Below the pieces are notes generated by a model that worked only from the letters and a program-made list of their open reading frames with translations, was not told the DNA's origin and did not search any database. The translations under genes were made by a program, and so were the position numbers. Shown piece after piece: positions 6,884 to 8,185 of a DNA stretch of 8,185 bases; positions within the stretch are counted from its first letter, which is position 1, and every line of letters begins with the position of its first letter. This stretch comes from an uncultured Collinsella sp. (GTDB lineage Bacteria > Actinomycetota > Coriobacteriia > Coriobacteriales > Coriobacteriaceae): the NCBI GenBank assembly GCA_937950415.1, contig CALFDL010000141.1, forward strand, positions 1 through 8,185, given 5' to 3'.

Positions 6884-7558
6884 ATGGCTATTACCCCTGC
6901 AGACATCCAGGCTCAGACTTTCTCTGAGGCCAAGCGTGGCTACGATCCCGCCGAGGTCGACGTCTTCTTGGAGACGCTGTCCTCCGAGGTTGACGCTATG
7001 CTCGCTAAGATCGTTGACCTTAAGGGTCGTCTGACTGCTACCGAGCAGCAGCTTGCCGATGCACAGGCTCAGCTTGCCCAGGCTCGGGATACCGCCGACC
7101 AGGCCGTTCCTGCCGCCCCCGTGGCTGCTCCCGCCCCTGACTTCTCCGCTCAGGAGCGCCAGATTTCCGCTGCCCTGATCGCTGCCCAGCAGACCGCTGA
7201 GACCATCGTCAACGATGCCAACGAGAACGCTGAGCGTATCCGCAACGAGGCTGACGCCAAGGCTCGCGAGGTTATCCGCCAGGCTCTGACTGAGAAGCAG
7301 GCCGAGCTCGAGGAGATCGATCGTCTCAAGGCTTCCCGTGAGGAGTTCAAGGCCGAGTATCTTAAGCTCATCCAGCACTTCATGGACGATGCCCAGAACT
7401 CCTTCCCGGCCGACCTCATGGCCTCCACGCCGGTCGGTTCTGCCGCTTCTCCTGCAGTGACTGTTCCCGCCGAGCCGCTGCCCGTCGCTGACCCGGTTGT
7501 CCCCGTGGCCGATCCCTTCGCCCCGATCGACAACTTTGCCGCCGACGACCTGGACTAG
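6884..7558 (+). CDS. divIVA: DivIVA-family polar/septal coiled-coil protein
   Basis: A 224-residue DivIVA homologue, a cytoplasmic scaffold that binds negatively curved membrane at septa and poles. The N-terminal lipid-binding domain is clear: ITPADIQAQTFSEAKRGYDPAEVDVFLE (residues 3-30, quoted only as a location guide by its ends ITPADI and VDVFLE), with RGYD at 18-21. Position 17, a membrane-inserting Phe in B. subtilis DivIVA, is Lys here. A first coiled coil runs from about 27 to 72, then an Ala/Pro linker (75-86), a long second coiled coil (about 88-170), and a Pro/Val/Ala-rich tail ending in acidic DDLD. AAGGAG (6871-6876) is 7 bases before the ATG. Codons such as GCT and CGT are used more than in the neighbours, suggesting high expression. 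It is the last gene of the block. Confidence 0.93.
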   Translation: MAITPADIQAQTFSEAKRGYDPAEVDVFLETLSSEVDAMLAKIVDLKGRLTATEQQLADAQAQLAQARDTADQAVPAAPVAAPAPDFSAQERQISAALIAAQQTAETIVNDANENAERIRNEADAKAREVIRQALTEKQAELEEIDRLKASREEFKAEYLKLIQHFMDDAQNSFPADLMASTPVGSAASPAVTVPAEPLPVADPVVPVADPFAPIDNFAADDLD

Positions 7559-7584
7559 CATCAGAGCTACAATCTAGTGTCCTT

Positions 7585-7616
7585 AAGAGGAGCTCGCACC
7601 TGCGGGCTCCTTTTTT
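7585..7616 (+). terminator. Intrinsic terminator after divIVA
   Basis: Stem AGGAGCTCGC (7588-7597) / GCGGGCTCCT (7602-7611) with one T-G wobble and an ACCT tetraloop, followed by six T (7611-7616). The A's at 7585-7586 can pair with the T-run. It lies 27 bases after the divIVA stop and is a textbook Rho-independent terminator. Confidence 0.93.
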
Positions 7617-7636
7617 GTGGCTGTATACGGGTTGGG

Positions 7637-7680
7637 AAACAAAACGCCGAGCTCTGCATGCGATAGGACAGAACTCGGCG
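7637..7680 (-). terminator. Intrinsic terminator for the minus-strand nitroreductase gene
   Basis: Arms CGCCGAG (7645-7651) / CTCGGCG (7674-7680) pair, and after one mismatch TCTG (7653-7656) / CAGA (7669-7672) extend the stem around a 12-base loop. Read on the minus strand the hairpin is followed by TTTTGTTT (7644 down to 7637). It lies about 44 bases past the nitroreductase stop, so two convergent terminators sit back to back in the 165-base gap 7559-7723; nothing else is seen in that gap. Confidence 0.85.
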
Positions 7681-7723
7681 AAGGGCGCGTGGTAAAAGGT
7701 AGATTTTAAGGTATGTCTAAAAA

Positions 7724-8185
7724 CTACTTGAGGAGGAAGTTGGAGAGGGGAATAGTGCGGGCCTCGCGATGCTCGGGATCGGCGATGTGGTCGGCGGGAT
7801 AGCCACAGACGAGCATGTGATAGGGATAGACGCCCTTGGGCAGATTGAACTGCTCCTGTGCCACCTCAGGCTTAAAATGGCATACCCAGCACGTTCCCAG
7901 GCCCTGCTCGGTGGCCTCCATCATCATCTGATCGCAAACGATGGATGTATCGATTTCGCTGGAATTCATCTGATCATACGGGCGCACCCAAGCATCATCG
8001 GTAACGCTGCAAATAAGGAAGATAAGCGGAGCGCCAAAGATAGACCCATCACGAGCAAACCGAGGCTGACAAACAGCAGCCTTCTCCAGAAGCTCAGGCG
8101 TATCCAACACCATCACACGGGTTGGATGATTATTACAAGCAGAAGGAGCAATCCGCCCAGCCTCAACAATGGCATCCACCACAGC
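7724..8185 (-). CDS. Nitroreductase-family FMN oxidoreductase, N-terminus off the window
   Basis: The C-terminal 153 residues of a small nitroreductase-fold flavoprotein; the frame is open to the window end, so the true start lies beyond 8185 and roughly 15-25 residues, including the usual Arg-rich FMN-phosphate motif, are missing. Visible family features are APSACNNHP near the start (the APS-x-x-N-x-x-P block), a middle stretch with EIDTSIVCDQMMMEATEQGLGTC whose key part is ATEQGLGTCWV, and the end FNLPKGVYPYHMLVCGYPAD. Members reduce nitro compounds, quinones or other acceptors with NAD(P)H and FMN; the physiological substrate cannot be read from the sequence. The protein is Cys-rich for its size (6 in the visible part). 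It is convergent with divIVA and transcriptionally separate from it. Confidence 0.88.
   Translation of the reverse strand, partial: AVVDAIVEAGRIAPSACNNHPTRVMVLDTPELLEKAAVCQPRFARDGSIFGAPLIFLICSVTDDAWVRPYDQMNSSEIDTSIVCDQMMMEATEQGLGTCWVCHFKPEVAQEQFNLPKGVYPYHMLVCGYPADHIADPEHREARTIPLSNFLLK

Overview
The window is about 8.2 kb of GC-rich, densely packed bacterial DNA. It looks like a chromosome segment from an actinobacterium of the Coriobacteriia, with Collinsella or a close relative the best guess. That guess rests on gene content, codon bias and protein style; it was not tested by a search.

Layout: (1) bases 1-443 hold the 3' end of pgeF (yfiH/ylmD, laccase-domain family). (2) 440-4879 is a complete high-affinity phosphate uptake cluster, pstS-pstC-pstA-pstB-phoU, tightly spaced and starting with an ATGA overlap with pgeF. 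A strong hairpin at 4917-4948 ends this block. (3) 4999-7558 carries yggS (ylmE), sepF (ylmF), yggT (ylmG) and divIVA, the tail of the Gram-positive/actinobacterial division cluster, closed by a textbook terminator at 7585-7616. (4) 7645-8185 is a convergent, minus-strand nitroreductase-family gene cut by the window end, with its own terminator. No tRNA, rRNA, CRISPR array or mobile element was seen.

How the genes work together: PstS captures phosphate outside the membrane, PstC and PstA form the channel, PstB powers it with ATP, and PhoU is the regulator that links the transporter to phosphate signalling. YggS handles pyridoxal phosphate homeostasis, SepF tethers FtsZ to the membrane, YggT is a small membrane protein linked to division or membrane organisation, and DivIVA marks curved membrane at poles and septa. 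In many Gram-positive genomes ylmD, ylmE, ylmF, ylmG and divIVA lie side by side downstream of ftsZ; here the whole pst-phoU block sits between ylmD and ylmE.

The main points for a second look are the yggT gene, whose conserved N-terminus is encoded upstream of any ATG/GTG/TTG and appears to start at an ATC codon behind a good ribosome binding site; the placement of pst-phoU inside the division-gene neighbourhood; and sequence oddities in PhoU, SepF and DivIVA. I found no wholly new system; most of the window is well-recognised core biology in an unusual arrangement.
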